A stretch of 64,000 bases of DNA from Streptomyces sp. Ag109_O5-10 (GTDB lineage Bacteria; Actinomycetota; Actinomycetes; Streptomycetales; Streptomycetaceae): NCBI RefSeq assembly GCF_900105755.1, contig NZ_FNTQ01000001.1, positions 1,302,001 through 1,366,000 on the forward strand, read 5' to 3'. The translations under genes were made by a program, and so were the position numbers. This document shows positions 9,108 to 18,275 of this stretch, one piece after another. Numbering within the stretch: position 1 is the stretch's first letter; every line of letters begins with the position of its first letter. The notes below the pieces were generated by a model. That model worked only from the letters and a program-made list of their open reading frames with translations, did not search any database and was not told where the DNA came from.

Positions 9108-9902
9108 ATGAGATCCCAGTCCGAGCCGGCAGCAGCGGAGCCGGGCGCGATAGCCCGGCCGCCGCTCGTCCGTGAGTTCCTGCTCGTCGCGGGGCTCTTC
9201 CTCGTCTACAAGTCCGGGCGGCAGCTGGCCACCGGCCATACCGCCGAGGCCCTGCACAACGCCCACCGGATCTGGGACCTGGAACGGACACTGCACCTGC
9301 CCTCGGAGGTCGACGTGCAGTCCGCACTGCTGCACGGCGACACCCCCGTCCATCTGGCCAACACCTACTACGCCACCATTCATTTCCCGGCCACGCTGGC
9401 CTTCCTGGTCTGGCTCTACCTGAAGCGCCCCGCGCACTACGTGTGGGCCCGCCGGGTCCTCGCCGTGGTGACCGCGGCCGCCCTGGTACTGCCCTTCACC
9501 TTCCCGCTGGCCCCGCCCCGGATGCTGGCCGCGAGCGGCCTGATAGACACCGCCCGGATCTACGGCCCCTCGGTGTACGGCCCGCCGAGCAGCGACCACC
9601 TCTCCAACCAGTTCGCGGCGATGCCCTCGCTGCACTTCGGCTGGGCCCTGATGGTCGCGATCGGCCTGATCGTCGCCACCCGCTCCCGGTGGCGCTGGCT
9701 GTGGCTGCTGCACCCGGCGATCACCCTCCTCGTGATCGTCGGCACCGCGAACCACTACTGGCTGGACGCGATCATCGCCACCGCGATGCTCGGCGCCGCC
9801 CTCGCCCTGATCCACCCGCCGCACCGCACGGCCACGACAGCCGGGCGCGGCAACCGGCGCCTCGTCTCCGAGGAGCCCGTACTGGTGGGGGCCGGCCGAT
9901 GA
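9108..9902 (+). CDS. PAP2-superfamily membrane phosphatase
   Basis: A protein of 264 residues starting at the ATG at 9108. Several transmembrane segments are visible (VREFLLVAGLFLVYKSG, FPATLAFLVWLYL, and others). The PAP2 phosphatase motifs PSLHFGWA and NHYWLDAI, with the catalytic His residues, lie in the second half, and an N-terminal domain like that of inositolphosphotransferase/AUR1-type proteins precedes them. Such enzymes dephosphorylate lipid phosphates or transfer phospho-head groups at the membrane. Its stop overlaps the start of the EamA gene in an ATGA arrangement, so the two are translationally coupled. Probably controlled by the divergent TetR. Confidence 0.82.
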   Translation: MRSQSEPAAAEPGAIARPPLVREFLLVAGLFLVYKSGRQLATGHTAEALHNAHRIWDLERTLHLPSEVDVQSALLHGDTPVHLANTYYATIHFPATLAFLVWLYLKRPAHYVWARRVLAVVTAAALVLPFTFPLAPPRMLAASGLIDTARIYGPSVYGPPSSDHLSNQFAAMPSLHFGWALMVAIGLIVATRSRWRWLWLLHPAITLLVIVGTANHYWLDAIIATAMLGAALALIHPPHRTATTAGRGNRRLVSEEPVLVGAGR

Positions 9903-10828
9903 GCGCCGCGGCCCTGGTCGCCGTCGCCCTCTCCCTGGTCTCGGCCGTCGCCTACGCGGCCGCCGCCGTGGCCCAGGAGCGCCTCGCCGCGAAGACCGCC
10001 GGCACCGGCCTGCTGCGGCTGCTCGGCTCCGGTGCCTGGTGGGCGGCGGTGGGCCTGAACGCCGGCGCCGCCCTGCTGCACGTCGTCGCCCTGAAGTACG
10101 GCCCGCTGACCCTCGTACAACCACTGGGTGCACTCACCCTCGTGGCGGCGGTGCCGATGGGCGCCCGGGCGGCCGGCCGCCGGGTCACCGCCACCGAGTG
10201 GCGGGGCACCGCCCTGACCCTGCTGGGCCTCGGCGCCCTCCTGATCACGGCCTCAGGGCCCGCACCCCACCAGGTGCTGAGCCTCACCGAGGCCCTCGCC
10301 GTCGCCGGTACGACGGCCGCCCTGATCGGCGTCCTGTCCCGCCCCGGCGCCCGCCCGGGCCTGCGGCACGCAACCGCGTCCGGCTTCGCCTCGGGCGTCG
10401 CCTCGGCTCTCACCCAGACGGTGACGGTGGCGGCGACGGACCGCCCGGGTCCGGCCCTGAGTGCCGAGGTGATCGTGGTCGCCCTGCTGGTCGCCGCGTT
10501 CGCGGTGGGCGGCCTGCTGCTCTCCCAGACGGCCTACCGCGGCGGCCTCGGCGCCCCGCTCGCGGTCGTCACCCTGTCGAACCCGGTGGCCGCGGCGGTC
10601 ATCGGCCTGGCCCTGCTGGGCCAGGGCCTCCAGGACGGCGTCTGGGGCGTCCTGCTCGCGCTGACGGGCGCGGGCCTCGCCTCCTGGGGCGTGGTGCTCC
10701 TGACCCGCGTGACACCGGCACCGGTCGTCGAACCGGACGACGAACACCCCGTCGCAGCAGTCCTGGCCCTGGACCCGACCCTGCTCCCCCGGCAATCACC
10801 GGAACCGAGGAAACTCACGTCTCTCTAG
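9899..10828 (+). CDS. EamA/DMT-superfamily transporter
   Basis: A protein of 309 residues starting at the ATG that overlaps the PAP2 stop (ATGA). About nine to ten hydrophobic helices run through it, with two related halves as in DMT-superfamily permeases. Helical motifs such as LVSAVAYAAAAVAQERLAAK and PLTLVQPLGALTLVAAVPMG match the DMT family of actinobacteria. It may export or flip a small molecule or lipid precursor linked to the PAP2 enzyme; the substrate is not deducible. The C-terminal ~35 residues are hydrophilic and cytosolic. A perfect 19-bp hairpin follows. Confidence 0.8.
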   Translation: MSAAALVAVALSLVSAVAYAAAAVAQERLAAKTAGTGLLRLLGSGAWWAAVGLNAGAALLHVVALKYGPLTLVQPLGALTLVAAVPMGARAAGRRVTATEWRGTALTLLGLGALLITASGPAPHQVLSLTEALAVAGTTAALIGVLSRPGARPGLRHATASGFASGVASALTQTVTVAATDRPGPALSAEVIVVALLVAAFAVGGLLLSQTAYRGGLGAPLAVVTLSNPVAAAVIGLALLGQGLQDGVWGVLLALTGAGLASWGVVLLTRVTPAPVVEPDDEHPVAAVLALDPTLLPRQSPEPRKLTSL

Positions 10829-10868
10829 TGCCGGGGCAAGCCTCGTCGGCCTTGTGCGGCTGGGTGGG

Positions 10869-10946
10869 GGCCGGTCGCGCGGTTCCCCGCGCCGCTGAAG
10901 GGGCGACGCGCCCCCCGAAGGGGCGCAGGGAACCGCGCGACCGGCC
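10869..10946. terminator. Terminator with perfect 19-bp stem
   Basis: The arms 10869-10887 and 10928-10946 are exact reverse complements (GGCCGGTCGCGC and so on), with a second small GC-rich hairpin in the loop. It lies between the convergent EamA and phospholipase C genes and matches the form of the strong bidirectional terminators common in Streptomyces. Confidence 0.85.
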
Positions 10947-11000
10947 ACGAACCACCCGCGGCCGCCGCACGGCAGTCCCCCACGCCCCTCGGGCGCACGC

Positions 11001-13049
11001 TCACACCGTGATGATCGCCGGGTCGCTGACCCCCGGCTCCCCGTTCTCGACATGCCCGGCGAACCGCCGCACATAGCTCGCGTCGGACTCGGACGTGACC
11101 GTCAGGTCGTACCACCGCTCGCTGTGGTTGAGGTGCACGATGTGCGTCACGACCGCCCCGGCCCGCACCGTGAACGTCCGCCCCCGGCCGCCGTACCCGT
11201 CGGCCACCGCCAGCTTCACCGTGCCGCCGCCCCTGTTGGTGAAGGTCAGCTCGATGTCGTCGCCGTGCGGCCGCGCGGTGACCTCGGGTCCCGCCACCTT
11301 GCCGGGGCCCCGGAAGCCGCGCAGGAAGCCGTTCGGGCCGTGCACGGTCAGGTCGTACGAGCCGCCCGAGTACGCCGAGTTCCAGGTGTCGGAGACGGAC
11401 TTGCCGGCCTCCGTGGTGTAGCTCCAGGGACCGTCGGAGCGGTTGTCGGAGGTCACCAGGAAGGCGGCACCGGCCTGCGCGCCCGACGCGAAGGTGAGCG
11501 TGAACCTGCCGGTCGCCGCGTCCAGCGCGCCGTCCACCAGCGGGGCGTACTTCAGCGGCCGGGTGGGCCGGGAGCCGCGCTCCTGCTTCGGCAGCGCAGG
11601 GTTGGCCGGCGGGGTGGGCACGTAGTCGGGGTGGCGGTTGCCGTCCGGCGGCCGGTAGCCGTCCGTGGCGGGCAGCGCGACCGGCTTGGTGTCCTTGCGG
11701 GAGAAGTCGAACGCCGCGGTCAGGTCGCCGGTGACGGCACGCCGCCAGGGCGAGATGTTGGGCTCGTGGACGCCGAAGCGGGCCTCCATGAACCGGATGA
11801 TCGAGGTGTGGTCGAGTGTCTCGGAGCAGACGAAGCCGCCCTTGCTCCACGGGGAGACGACGAGCATCGGCACGCGCTGGCCGAGGCCGTAGGCGCCGGC
11901 GGGGTGGCTCGCGTTGCCCGCGAAGAGGTCCAGGGCCGGATCGACCGTGGACTTGCCCTGCGCGGCCGAGGAGGGCGGGAACGGCGGGACGATGTGGTCG
12001 AAGAAGCCGTCGTTCTCGTCGTACGTGATGAACACGGCCGTCTTCGCCCACACCGCGGGGTCGGCGGTGAGCGCGTCGAGGACCTGGGAGACGTACCAGG
12101 CGCCGTAGTTCGCTGGCCAGTTGGGGTGCTCGGTGAAGGCCTCGGGGGCGACGACCCAGGAGATCTGCGGCAGCTCGCCGGCCTTGACGTCGGCCTTCAG
12201 CCGGTCGAAGAAGCCCTCGCCCTTGGTGGCGTCGGTGCCGGTGCGGGCCTTGTCGTACAGCGGGTCGCCGGGCTGGGCGTTCTGGTACTGCTTGAAGTAG
12301 AGCAGCGAGTTGTCGCCGTAGTTGCCGCGGTAGGCGTCCTGGATCCAGCCCCACCCGCCGGCCGCGTCCAGGCCGTCGCCGACGTCCTGGTAGATCTTCC
12401 AGGAGACACCGGCCTTCTCCAGGCGCTCCGGGTACGTGGTCCAGCTGTAGCCGGCCTCGTCGTTGCCGAGGACCGGGCCGCCGCCCTGGCCGTCGTTGCC
12501 CGTGTAACCCGTCCACATGTAGTAGCGGTTCGGGTCGGTGGAGCCCATGAACGAGCAGTGGTAGGCGTCGCAGATGGTGAAGGCGTCGGCGAGCGCGTAG
12601 TGGAACGGTATGTCGTCGCGGTTCAGGTACGCCATCGTCGTGGTGCCCTTGGCCGGCACCCACTTGTCGTACTTACCGCCGTTGACCGCGGTGTGCGTGT
12701 CGTTCCAGCCGTGCGGGAGGTCCTGGATGAAGGCGAGGCCCAGGTCGTCGGCGTCCGGGTGGAAGGGCAGGATGTCCTTCGTGCCGTTCGACTGCTTCCA
12801 TACGGACTTGTTGTTCTGGGTGACCGGGCGGGGGTCTCCGAAGCCGCGGACGCCTCTGAGGGTGCCGAAGTAGTGGTCGAACGACCGGTTCTCCTGCATC
12901 AGGACGACGATGTGCTCGACGTCCTCGATCGATCCGGTGCGGTGGTTCGCGGGCAGCGCGACGGCGCGCTCGACGCTGCTGGACAGCGCCGTGAACGCCG
13001 TGGTGGCGCCCGCGAGTTGGAGGAATCTGCGCCGGTTTACTTCGGGCAT
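11001..13049 (-). CDS. Tat-exported phospholipase C (phosphocholine-type)
   Basis: A protein of 682 residues. The N-terminus MPEVNRRRFLQLAGA is a twin-arginine signal, followed by a hydrophobic stretch. Near residue 45 the family hallmark HIVVLMQENRSFDHYFGTL appears, in which the Asn/Arg residues surround the catalytic nucleophile site. GNDE-, TYDENDGFFDH- and HTSIIRFMEARFG-type metal motifs follow, and two C-terminal beta domains of the DUF756 type close it. The start at 13049 is preferred because GAGAGG lies 10 bp upstream; an ATG at 13067 lacks a site. It hydrolyses phospholipids outside the cell, probably to release phosphate or choline. Another phosphatase (metallophosphoesterase at 32 kb) is secreted from this region too. 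Confidence 0.92.
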   Translation of the reverse strand: MPEVNRRRFLQLAGATTAFTALSSSVERAVALPANHRTGSIEDVEHIVVLMQENRSFDHYFGTLRGVRGFGDPRPVTQNNKSVWKQSNGTKDILPFHPDADDLGLAFIQDLPHGWNDTHTAVNGGKYDKWVPAKGTTTMAYLNRDDIPFHYALADAFTICDAYHCSFMGSTDPNRYYMWTGYTGNDGQGGGPVLGNDEAGYSWTTYPERLEKAGVSWKIYQDVGDGLDAAGGWGWIQDAYRGNYGDNSLLYFKQYQNAQPGDPLYDKARTGTDATKGEGFFDRLKADVKAGELPQISWVVAPEAFTEHPNWPANYGAWYVSQVLDALTADPAVWAKTAVFITYDENDGFFDHIVPPFPPSSAAQGKSTVDPALDLFAGNASHPAGAYGLGQRVPMLVVSPWSKGGFVCSETLDHTSIIRFMEARFGVHEPNISPWRRAVTGDLTAAFDFSRKDTKPVALPATDGYRPPDGNRHPDYVPTPPANPALPKQERGSRPTRPLKYAPLVDGALDAATGRFTLTFASGAQAGAAFLVTSDNRSDGPWSYTTEAGKSVSDTWNSAYSGGSYDLTVHGPNGFLRGFRGPGKVAGPEVTARPHGDDIELTFTNRGGGTVKLAVADGYGGRGRTFTVRAGAVVTHIVHLNHSERWYDLTVTSESDASYVRRFAGHVENGEPGVSDPAIITV

Positions 13050-13775
13050 GGGTGAGCGACCTCTCATACTGACGCACGGGTTTGCCGGAACAGGGCGGAT
13101 TGTGCGCGGGTGCGAGTGTTCCAAGGGCATCGAACGTCAGGGAAGGGTCCGGTGGCGCGGATGTGAAACTCGGCTGTACGTGAGGTAGGCGATCGGTAAG
13201 GAGACGGACCCGGCCGCGGCCGCGGGGCGGTGGCCGCGGCCGGACGGCCGGCCTCAGCCGATGAAGAGTCCCGCGGCGCAGGCGCTCTTCGTCACCCCAG
13301 CCGGTGAGGGCGAGCACCGCCACGGCGGCACCGGCGCTCAGTCGCCCGGACCTTCGGCGGAAGGCGGTGCGCTTCGCGGGACTGCTTCCTGGGCGTGCGG
13401 CGGACGGCTCGGTGCGCACGGGCCGCAGACCCCGCCGGCGGGTTGTTCGTATGACATGCGGCCGCAAGGAGCCACCGGCGCCGCGGATTTCGCCTCTGAT
13501 TCCGTCGCCCGGTCATACGTGGGCGGGCCGCCGGCCGTCCCCTGCACAGGGAGCACTGTGCCCGCCCACAGAAACCAGCCAACTGCGGGCGGAAGGGAGT
13601 ACGGCTTCCGCAGCGCCGGCGGGGCCCGTCCCGGTTCGGCACACCGGGCGTCGCGGCGGCTCCCCCCGGCCGGTGGGACGGAACGGTTCCGGACACGACG
13701 GCCCGGCCGTCGGCCTGCCCCGACAGAGGCCGCCGATATCGTTGTCGGCATCCGCGGGGCGGCGATCGGGGACCG
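13050..13775. other. 726-bp intergenic region with a GC hairpin
   Basis: The region lies between the divergent phospholipase C and AfsR-type genes. Overlapping open frames occur on both strands but none has the periodic codon use or an RBS expected of a gene. A 12-bp perfect inverted repeat (13210-13221 with 13232-13243, 10-nt loop) stands 160 bp from the phospholipase start; it may be an attenuating or insulating hairpin. The rest holds no motif I can support. Confidence 0.5.
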
Positions 13776-16700
13776 ATGTTCGAAGTACGTCTGCTCGGTC
13801 CGGTGGAGGTCTGGGAAGGGGGCAGACGGGCCCCGCTCGGCGGCTCCCGGCCGCTGGCCGTCCTCGCCGCGCTCGTCGTCCACCTCGGCGAGGTGATCTC
13901 CACCGAGCGCCTGGTGGACCTCGTCTGGGACGAGGAGGCGCCGGCCACAGCGGGCGCCCTGGTCGCCACTCACGTCTCCGCCGTGCGCCGGGCCCTGGCC
14001 CGGGTCGGCACCGCCGAGCTGGTCCGTACCCGGCCCCCGGGCTATGTCGCCGGCCTCGCCCCGGACCGGGTCGACGCCCGCCGGTTCGAGGAACTCCTCG
14101 CGGCCGGGCGGTCGCTGGGCCGTACCGAGGAAGCGGCGGACGTGCTCACCGAGGCGCTGGGGCTGTGGCGGGGTCCGGAGGCCCTGGAGGGGCTCGGCCA
14201 GTCGTTCGCCCGGATCGAGGCGGCCCGGCTCGGCGAGCTGCGGCTGGTGGCCCAGGAGGACTCCTTCGCTCTGGCCCTGGAACTGGACCGCGCGGACGGC
14301 GCCATCGCGCCGCTGCTCGCCCATGTGGCCGCGCATCCGCTGCGGGAGCGGCCGCGCGGCCAGCTGATGACCGCCCTGTTCCGCACCGGCCGGGTCTCCG
14401 ACGCCCTGCGCATCTACCAGGAGGGCCGGTCGCTGCTCCGCGACGAGCTGGGCATCGACCCGGGACCGGAGCTGCGGGCGGTGCACCAGGCCGTCCTCAC
14501 CCATGACACCGGCGTGCTGGGAGGCGGGCGGGCCACCCGGCCGGTCCCGGCTCCACGGAGCGGGCGGCCCCGCCCCGCGCCCTCCCATCTCCCGCCCGAC
14601 ATAGCCGACTTCGTGGGCCGGGCGGAGCAGGTCGAGTGGGCGACCGGACTGGTGCGGGGCGTCGGCGACCCCGGCCGGACCGCACCGCCGATCGGGGTGA
14701 TCTCCGGGCGCTCCGGCATCGGCAAGACGGCCCTCGCGGTGCACGTCGGCCACCGCACCGCCGACCTCTTCCCGGACGGCCGCCTCTTCGTGGACCTGCG
14801 GGCCGCCGACGCCACCCCGCTGGAGCCCGCCGACGCGCTGGCCCGGCTGCTGCGGGCGATGGGCGTCGACACCGACACGCTGCCCTCCGGCCTCGAGGAG
14901 CTGACCGGCCTGTATCGCACCCACATCGGGCACCGGCGGACCCTGATCGTCCTGGACAACGCGGCCGGGGAGGCGCACCTGCGGCCCCTGCTGCCGCCCG
15001 GCCCGGGTGCCGCGGTGCTGATCACCAGCCGCCGCCGGCTGGTGGCGCTGGAGGGCGCCGCCCATCTGGACCTCACCGCCCCGGACGAGGCCGAGGCCCT
15101 CGATCTGCTCCGCCGGGTGGCCGGTGCGGGGCGTTCCTGGGCGGAGCCGGAGCAGGCCGCCGAGATCGTCGCCCTGTGCGGGCGGCTGCCGCTCGCGGTG
15201 CGGATCGCCGGTGCCCGCCTGGCCGCCCGCCCGCACTGGGCACCCGGCCGGCTCGTCGGCCGGCTGCGCGACGAGCGCCGCCGCCTCAACGAACTCAGTG
15301 CCGGGGACCTGGAGTTACGAGCCAGCCTGGAACTCGGCTACGCGGACCTCGATCCACCGGAACGCCGGGCGCTGCGCCGCCTCGCCCTGCTGGACCTGCC
15401 CGACTTCGCGGCGTGGATCGCCGCTCCCCTGCTGGACACAGGGACGGAGGAGGCCGAGGAGGCCGTCGAGCGGCTGGTGGACTGCCACTTCATCGACGTG
15501 GTCGGCGTGGACGGCACCGGCCTCGCCCGCTACCGCATCCACGACCTGGCCCGTGAACACGCCCGTGAGCGCTGCCTCGTCGAGGAGAGCACCGAGGACC
15601 GCACGGCCGCGGTACTGCGGCTGGCGGCGAGCTGGCTGGACCTCGCCCGGAAGGCCGCCGCCCGCGGCCCCGGCGGCGCGACCCGCCACTTCCCCGAACC
15701 GGCCGCCGTCCGCCCGCTGGACCCGGTGACCGAGGAGGCCGTCCTGGCCCGGCCCGCGGCCTGGTTCGCCGCCGAGCAGGCCGGGCTGCTGGCCGCCGTG
15801 ACGCACTGCGCCGACCACGGCATGGCCCGCACCGCCCGTGACCTCGCCGGGGCGCTGATCGCGAGTTCCGCCGCGCTGTACAACCAGTTCGACGCCTGGT
15901 CCCGCGCGCACACGGCGGCGATGGCTGCGGTGCGGCGCGGCGGCGACGTGGAGGGCGAGGCCTGGCTCCTCACCGGCCTCGGCCGGCTCCGCTACGAACA
16001 GGACCGGTTCGAGGACTCCTACGCCTATTTCGCGGACGCGCTGCGGCTGTTCGGGGAGAAGCTGCCGGACGGTGCGGCCGTGGCGCTCGCCGGGATGGGC
16101 ACCGCCCGCCGCGAACAGGCCCGCTACGCCGAGGCGCTGGAGCTGCTGGAGGCCGCGCTGGAGCGGTACGGCGACGCGGGCGACGCCGGGGGCCGGGCGG
16201 GCGTGCTGTACGGCATCGGCTACGTGCACCGCGAGCAGGGGCGCGGCCCGCGGGCCCGGGCGGCACTGTCCGGGGCGCTCGAGCTGTACCGGGCGGCGGG
16301 CGACCGGCACGGCGAGGGGCTCACCCTGCGCTCGCTGGCCCTGTGCGACCGGGCCGAGGGACGGTACGCGGATGCCGAGCGGCTCTTCCTCGACGCGCTG
16401 CGGATCTTCACCGGTCTGCACGACACCTTCGGCGTGATGTACACCGAACAGGCTCTGGCCAAGGTGGAGTTGCGCACCGGCCGGCCGGCGGAGGCGGGGC
16501 GCCGGCTGCTGCGCTGCCTGGCCGTCGCGCAGGAGCGCCAGGACCGGTTCGGCGAGGCGCTGGTGCTGCGCACGCTCGGGGAGCTGCGGCTGGCGGCCGG
16601 GGACACCGGCGCGGCCCGGGAGCCGCTGGAGGTGGCGGCGGCACTCTGGGCGGAGTTGGGGCTGCCGCTGTGGCGGGCCCGCACGGTGTGGGACCTGGCC

Positions 16701-16823
16701 GGGGTGTGGTCCGCGGACGGCGAGACCGAACGGGCGCGGGCGGCGCGGGCCGAGGCGCTGGAGGTGTTCCGGTCGGTGGGCGCGCGGGAGGCGGGGGAGC
16801 GCGCGGGAGGCGGGACGCCGTAG
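13776..16823 (+). CDS. AfsR/SARP-family regulator with NB-ARC ATPase and TPR domains
   Basis: A protein of 1015 residues, close to AfsR length. The N-terminal OmpR-like winged helix (residues ~1-95, starting FEVRLLGPVEVW) is followed by a bacterial transcriptional activation domain (~100-245). An NB-ARC ATPase has its P-loop in SGRSGIGKTALAV near residues 309-321 and its Walker B in TLIVLDNA. C-terminal TPR-like repeats cover ~700-1000. Such proteins activate transcription by binding direct repeats and recruiting RNA polymerase, and are often phosphorylated by AfsK-type kinases. The ATG at 13776 gives the expected family N-terminus. It is followed by a VanX-type dipeptidase 99 bp downstream, so cell-wall functions are candidate targets (inference). 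Confidence 0.92.
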   Translation: MFEVRLLGPVEVWEGGRRAPLGGSRPLAVLAALVVHLGEVISTERLVDLVWDEEAPATAGALVATHVSAVRRALARVGTAELVRTRPPGYVAGLAPDRVDARRFEELLAAGRSLGRTEEAADVLTEALGLWRGPEALEGLGQSFARIEAARLGELRLVAQEDSFALALELDRADGAIAPLLAHVAAHPLRERPRGQLMTALFRTGRVSDALRIYQEGRSLLRDELGIDPGPELRAVHQAVLTHDTGVLGGGRATRPVPAPRSGRPRPAPSHLPPDIADFVGRAEQVEWATGLVRGVGDPGRTAPPIGVISGRSGIGKTALAVHVGHRTADLFPDGRLFVDLRAADATPLEPADALARLLRAMGVDTDTLPSGLEELTGLYRTHIGHRRTLIVLDNAAGEAHLRPLLPPGPGAAVLITSRRRLVALEGAAHLDLTAPDEAEALDLLRRVAGAGRSWAEPEQAAEIVALCGRLPLAVRIAGARLAARPHWAPGRLVGRLRDERRRLNELSAGDLELRASLELGYADLDPPERRALRRLALLDLPDFAAWIAAPLLDTGTEEAEEAVERLVDCHFIDVVGVDGTGLARYRIHDLAREHARERCLVEESTEDRTAAVLRLAASWLDLARKAAARGPGGATRHFPEPAAVRPLDPVTEEAVLARPAAWFAAEQAGLLAAVTHCADHGMARTARDLAGALIASSAALYNQFDAWSRAHTAAMAAVRRGGDVEGEAWLLTGLGRLRYEQDRFEDSYAYFADALRLFGEKLPDGAAVALAGMGTARREQARYAEALELLEAALERYGDAGDAGGRAGVLYGIGYVHREQGRGPRARAALSGALELYRAAGDRHGEGLTLRSLALCDRAEGRYADAERLFLDALRIFTGLHDTFGVMYTEQALAKVELRTGRPAEAGRRLLRCLAVAQERQDRFGEALVLRTLGELRLAAGDTGAAREPLEVAAALWAELGLPLWRARTVWDLAGVWSADGETERARAARAEALEVFRSVGAREAGERAGGGTP

Positions 16824-16922
16824 CCGGGCCGCGGCTGCCGAAGGCCTGCTGCGGAAGGGCTGGTGACGCGCTTGCAGGGAAGCTGCAGAGCAATTGCAGG
16901 GGCCCCGGGCACGCTGTCCTGC

Positions 16923-17588
16923 GTGACGGACATCATCACGCTCTCCGACTCCCGGGTCGCCGAGGTCATCGAGCAGGAGTGCGGTGAACCGCTGGTGGAC
17001 CTGCGGGGGACACCCGGCCTGCGGATCGACCTCCGGCAGGCCGACCCCGACGGCAGCTACGCGCGCCTGCGCGTCGGGGCGCTGCGCCGGCTGCTCCAGG
17101 CGCAGGCGCTGCTGCCCGCCGGGATCCGGTTCCTGGTGGTCGAGGGGTACCGGCCACCCGACCTGCAGCGCCGCTATTTCGAGCAGTACGCGGCGGCCCT
17201 GCGCGCGGCCCACCCCGACGCCGGTCCGGACCGGATCCGCGAGCTGGCCAGCGCCTACATCTCTCCGCCGGAGGTGGCCCCGCACGTGAGCGGCGGGGCG
17301 GTGGACCTGACCCTGTGCACCGCCGACGGCACCGAACTGCCGCTGGGCACGGAGGTGAACGCCACCCCGGAGGAGAGCGCGGGCGCGTGCCGTACCGGGG
17401 CACCGAACGTGGACGCCGAGGCGCGCGCGAACCGCGCGTCCATGAGCCGGGCGCTGACCACGGCCGGCTTCGTCAACTACCCCACCGAGTGGTGGCACTG
17501 GTCCTACGGCGACCGGTACTGGGCCCTGCTGAGCGGGGCACCGGCCGCCCGTTACGGGCCCGCCGCCGCACCCGTCCGGCCCGCTTGA
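16923..17588 (+). CDS. VanX/DdpX-type D-alanyl-D-alanine dipeptidase (M15D)
   Basis: A protein of 221 residues from a GTG start at 16923. The zinc-ligand pattern is intact: HVSGGAVDLTL holds the HxxGxxxD set, and EWWHWSYGDRYW holds the catalytic Glu and third ligand His. The upstream segment VVEGYRPPDLQRRYFEQY carries the conserved Arg-Pro. M15D enzymes cleave D-Ala-D-Ala; VanX does so in glycopeptide resistance, while DdpX-like members scavenge the dipeptide. No vanH, vanA ligase or vanRS genes are nearby, so scavenging or wall turnover is more likely than resistance. No signal peptide is visible, so the enzyme is probably cytoplasmic. No clear Shine-Dalgarno site precedes the start. Confidence 0.87.
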   Translation: MTDIITLSDSRVAEVIEQECGEPLVDLRGTPGLRIDLRQADPDGSYARLRVGALRRLLQAQALLPAGIRFLVVEGYRPPDLQRRYFEQYAAALRAAHPDAGPDRIRELASAYISPPEVAPHVSGGAVDLTLCTADGTELPLGTEVNATPEESAGACRTGAPNVDAEARANRASMSRALTTAGFVNYPTEWWHWSYGDRYWALLSGAPAARYGPAAAPVRPA

Positions 17589-17638
17589 CCGGCGGACCGG
17601 ACACCTCTCTCACCACCGACGACCGACGGGGGACGACC

Positions 17639-18187
17639 GTGGAAATCCGTGGCGGCACGTGTACGCAGGACCCGCGCGACGACGTGGACGGCGTCGTGGA
17701 GTCCATGAGCCCGGGCGAGTTCGACGCCCGTTTCACCGCCGACATGCCCAGACTGCGCAGACGGCTGCTCGCCCTGACCGGCAATCCGTACGACGCCGAC
17801 GACCTCCTCCAGGAGACGTACCTGCGGCTCTCCCGGCGGGCCCGCGCCCGGAACCTGACGCCCCAGCAGCATCCGTACGCCTACGCATGCACGGTCGCGC
17901 TGAACCTGCTGCGCGACTCCTGGCTGCACCCTTCCCGCCGGGAACGCGCCACCGACCGGCTGCCCGAGGCCGGCTGGGACGGCGGACTCGGCACGTACGA
18001 GGCCTCGGCCACGGCGCTCGCGCTGCTGAGCGTGCTCTCGCCGAAGGAGGCGGCCGCGGTGATCCTCGTCGACCTGGAGGGGTTCACCCACGACACGGCC
18101 GGGGAACGGCTCGGCGCCCATCGGGGCACCGTCCAGCGCAACCGGATGCGGGCGCTGGCCAAGATGCGCGCGGCGCTGGCCGGCTGA
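17639..18187 (+). CDS. ECF-like RNA polymerase sigma factor
   Basis: A protein of 182 residues from the GTG at 17639, which has GGGGGA six bases upstream; an ATG at 17705 would shorten it by 22 residues and has no site. Region 2 is seen as RLRRRLLALTGNPYDADDLLQETYLRL and region 4 as LSVLSPKEAAAVILVDLEGFTHDTAGERLGAHRGTVQRN. It has no adjacent anti-sigma gene. It lies between the VanX-type dipeptidase and the NlpC/P60 protein, all on the same strand, which suggests an envelope-related role. Region 4 is shorter in its linker than in typical ECF proteins, so the group cannot be assigned. Confidence 0.78.
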   Translation: MEIRGGTCTQDPRDDVDGVVESMSPGEFDARFTADMPRLRRRLLALTGNPYDADDLLQETYLRLSRRARARNLTPQQHPYAYACTVALNLLRDSWLHPSRRERATDRLPEAGWDGGLGTYEASATALALLSVLSPKEAAAVILVDLEGFTHDTAGERLGAHRGTVQRNRMRALAKMRAALAG

Positions 18188-18275
18188 GCTCCGGGTGCCG
18201 TGCCCTCACGGGGGTGGGGCGCGGCACCCGGTGGATCCGCCCGGTCCCCCGTACCCGGTTCCACGTCGACGAAGG

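Noticed and set aside
11052..13055. A 667-codon frame opposite phospholipase C
   Set aside because: It is the antisense shadow of a clear family member with a Tat signal.
13256..13466. Possible short secreted peptide on the minus strand, with a hydrophobic segment and a SACAAGLFIG-like ending in another frame
   Set aside because: It would require a frameshift, and no RBS or homologue is recognised.
16923..17588. Glycopeptide resistance cluster suggested by a VanX-type enzyme
   Set aside because: No VanH dehydrogenase, D-Ala-D-Lac ligase or VanRS system lies in the window.
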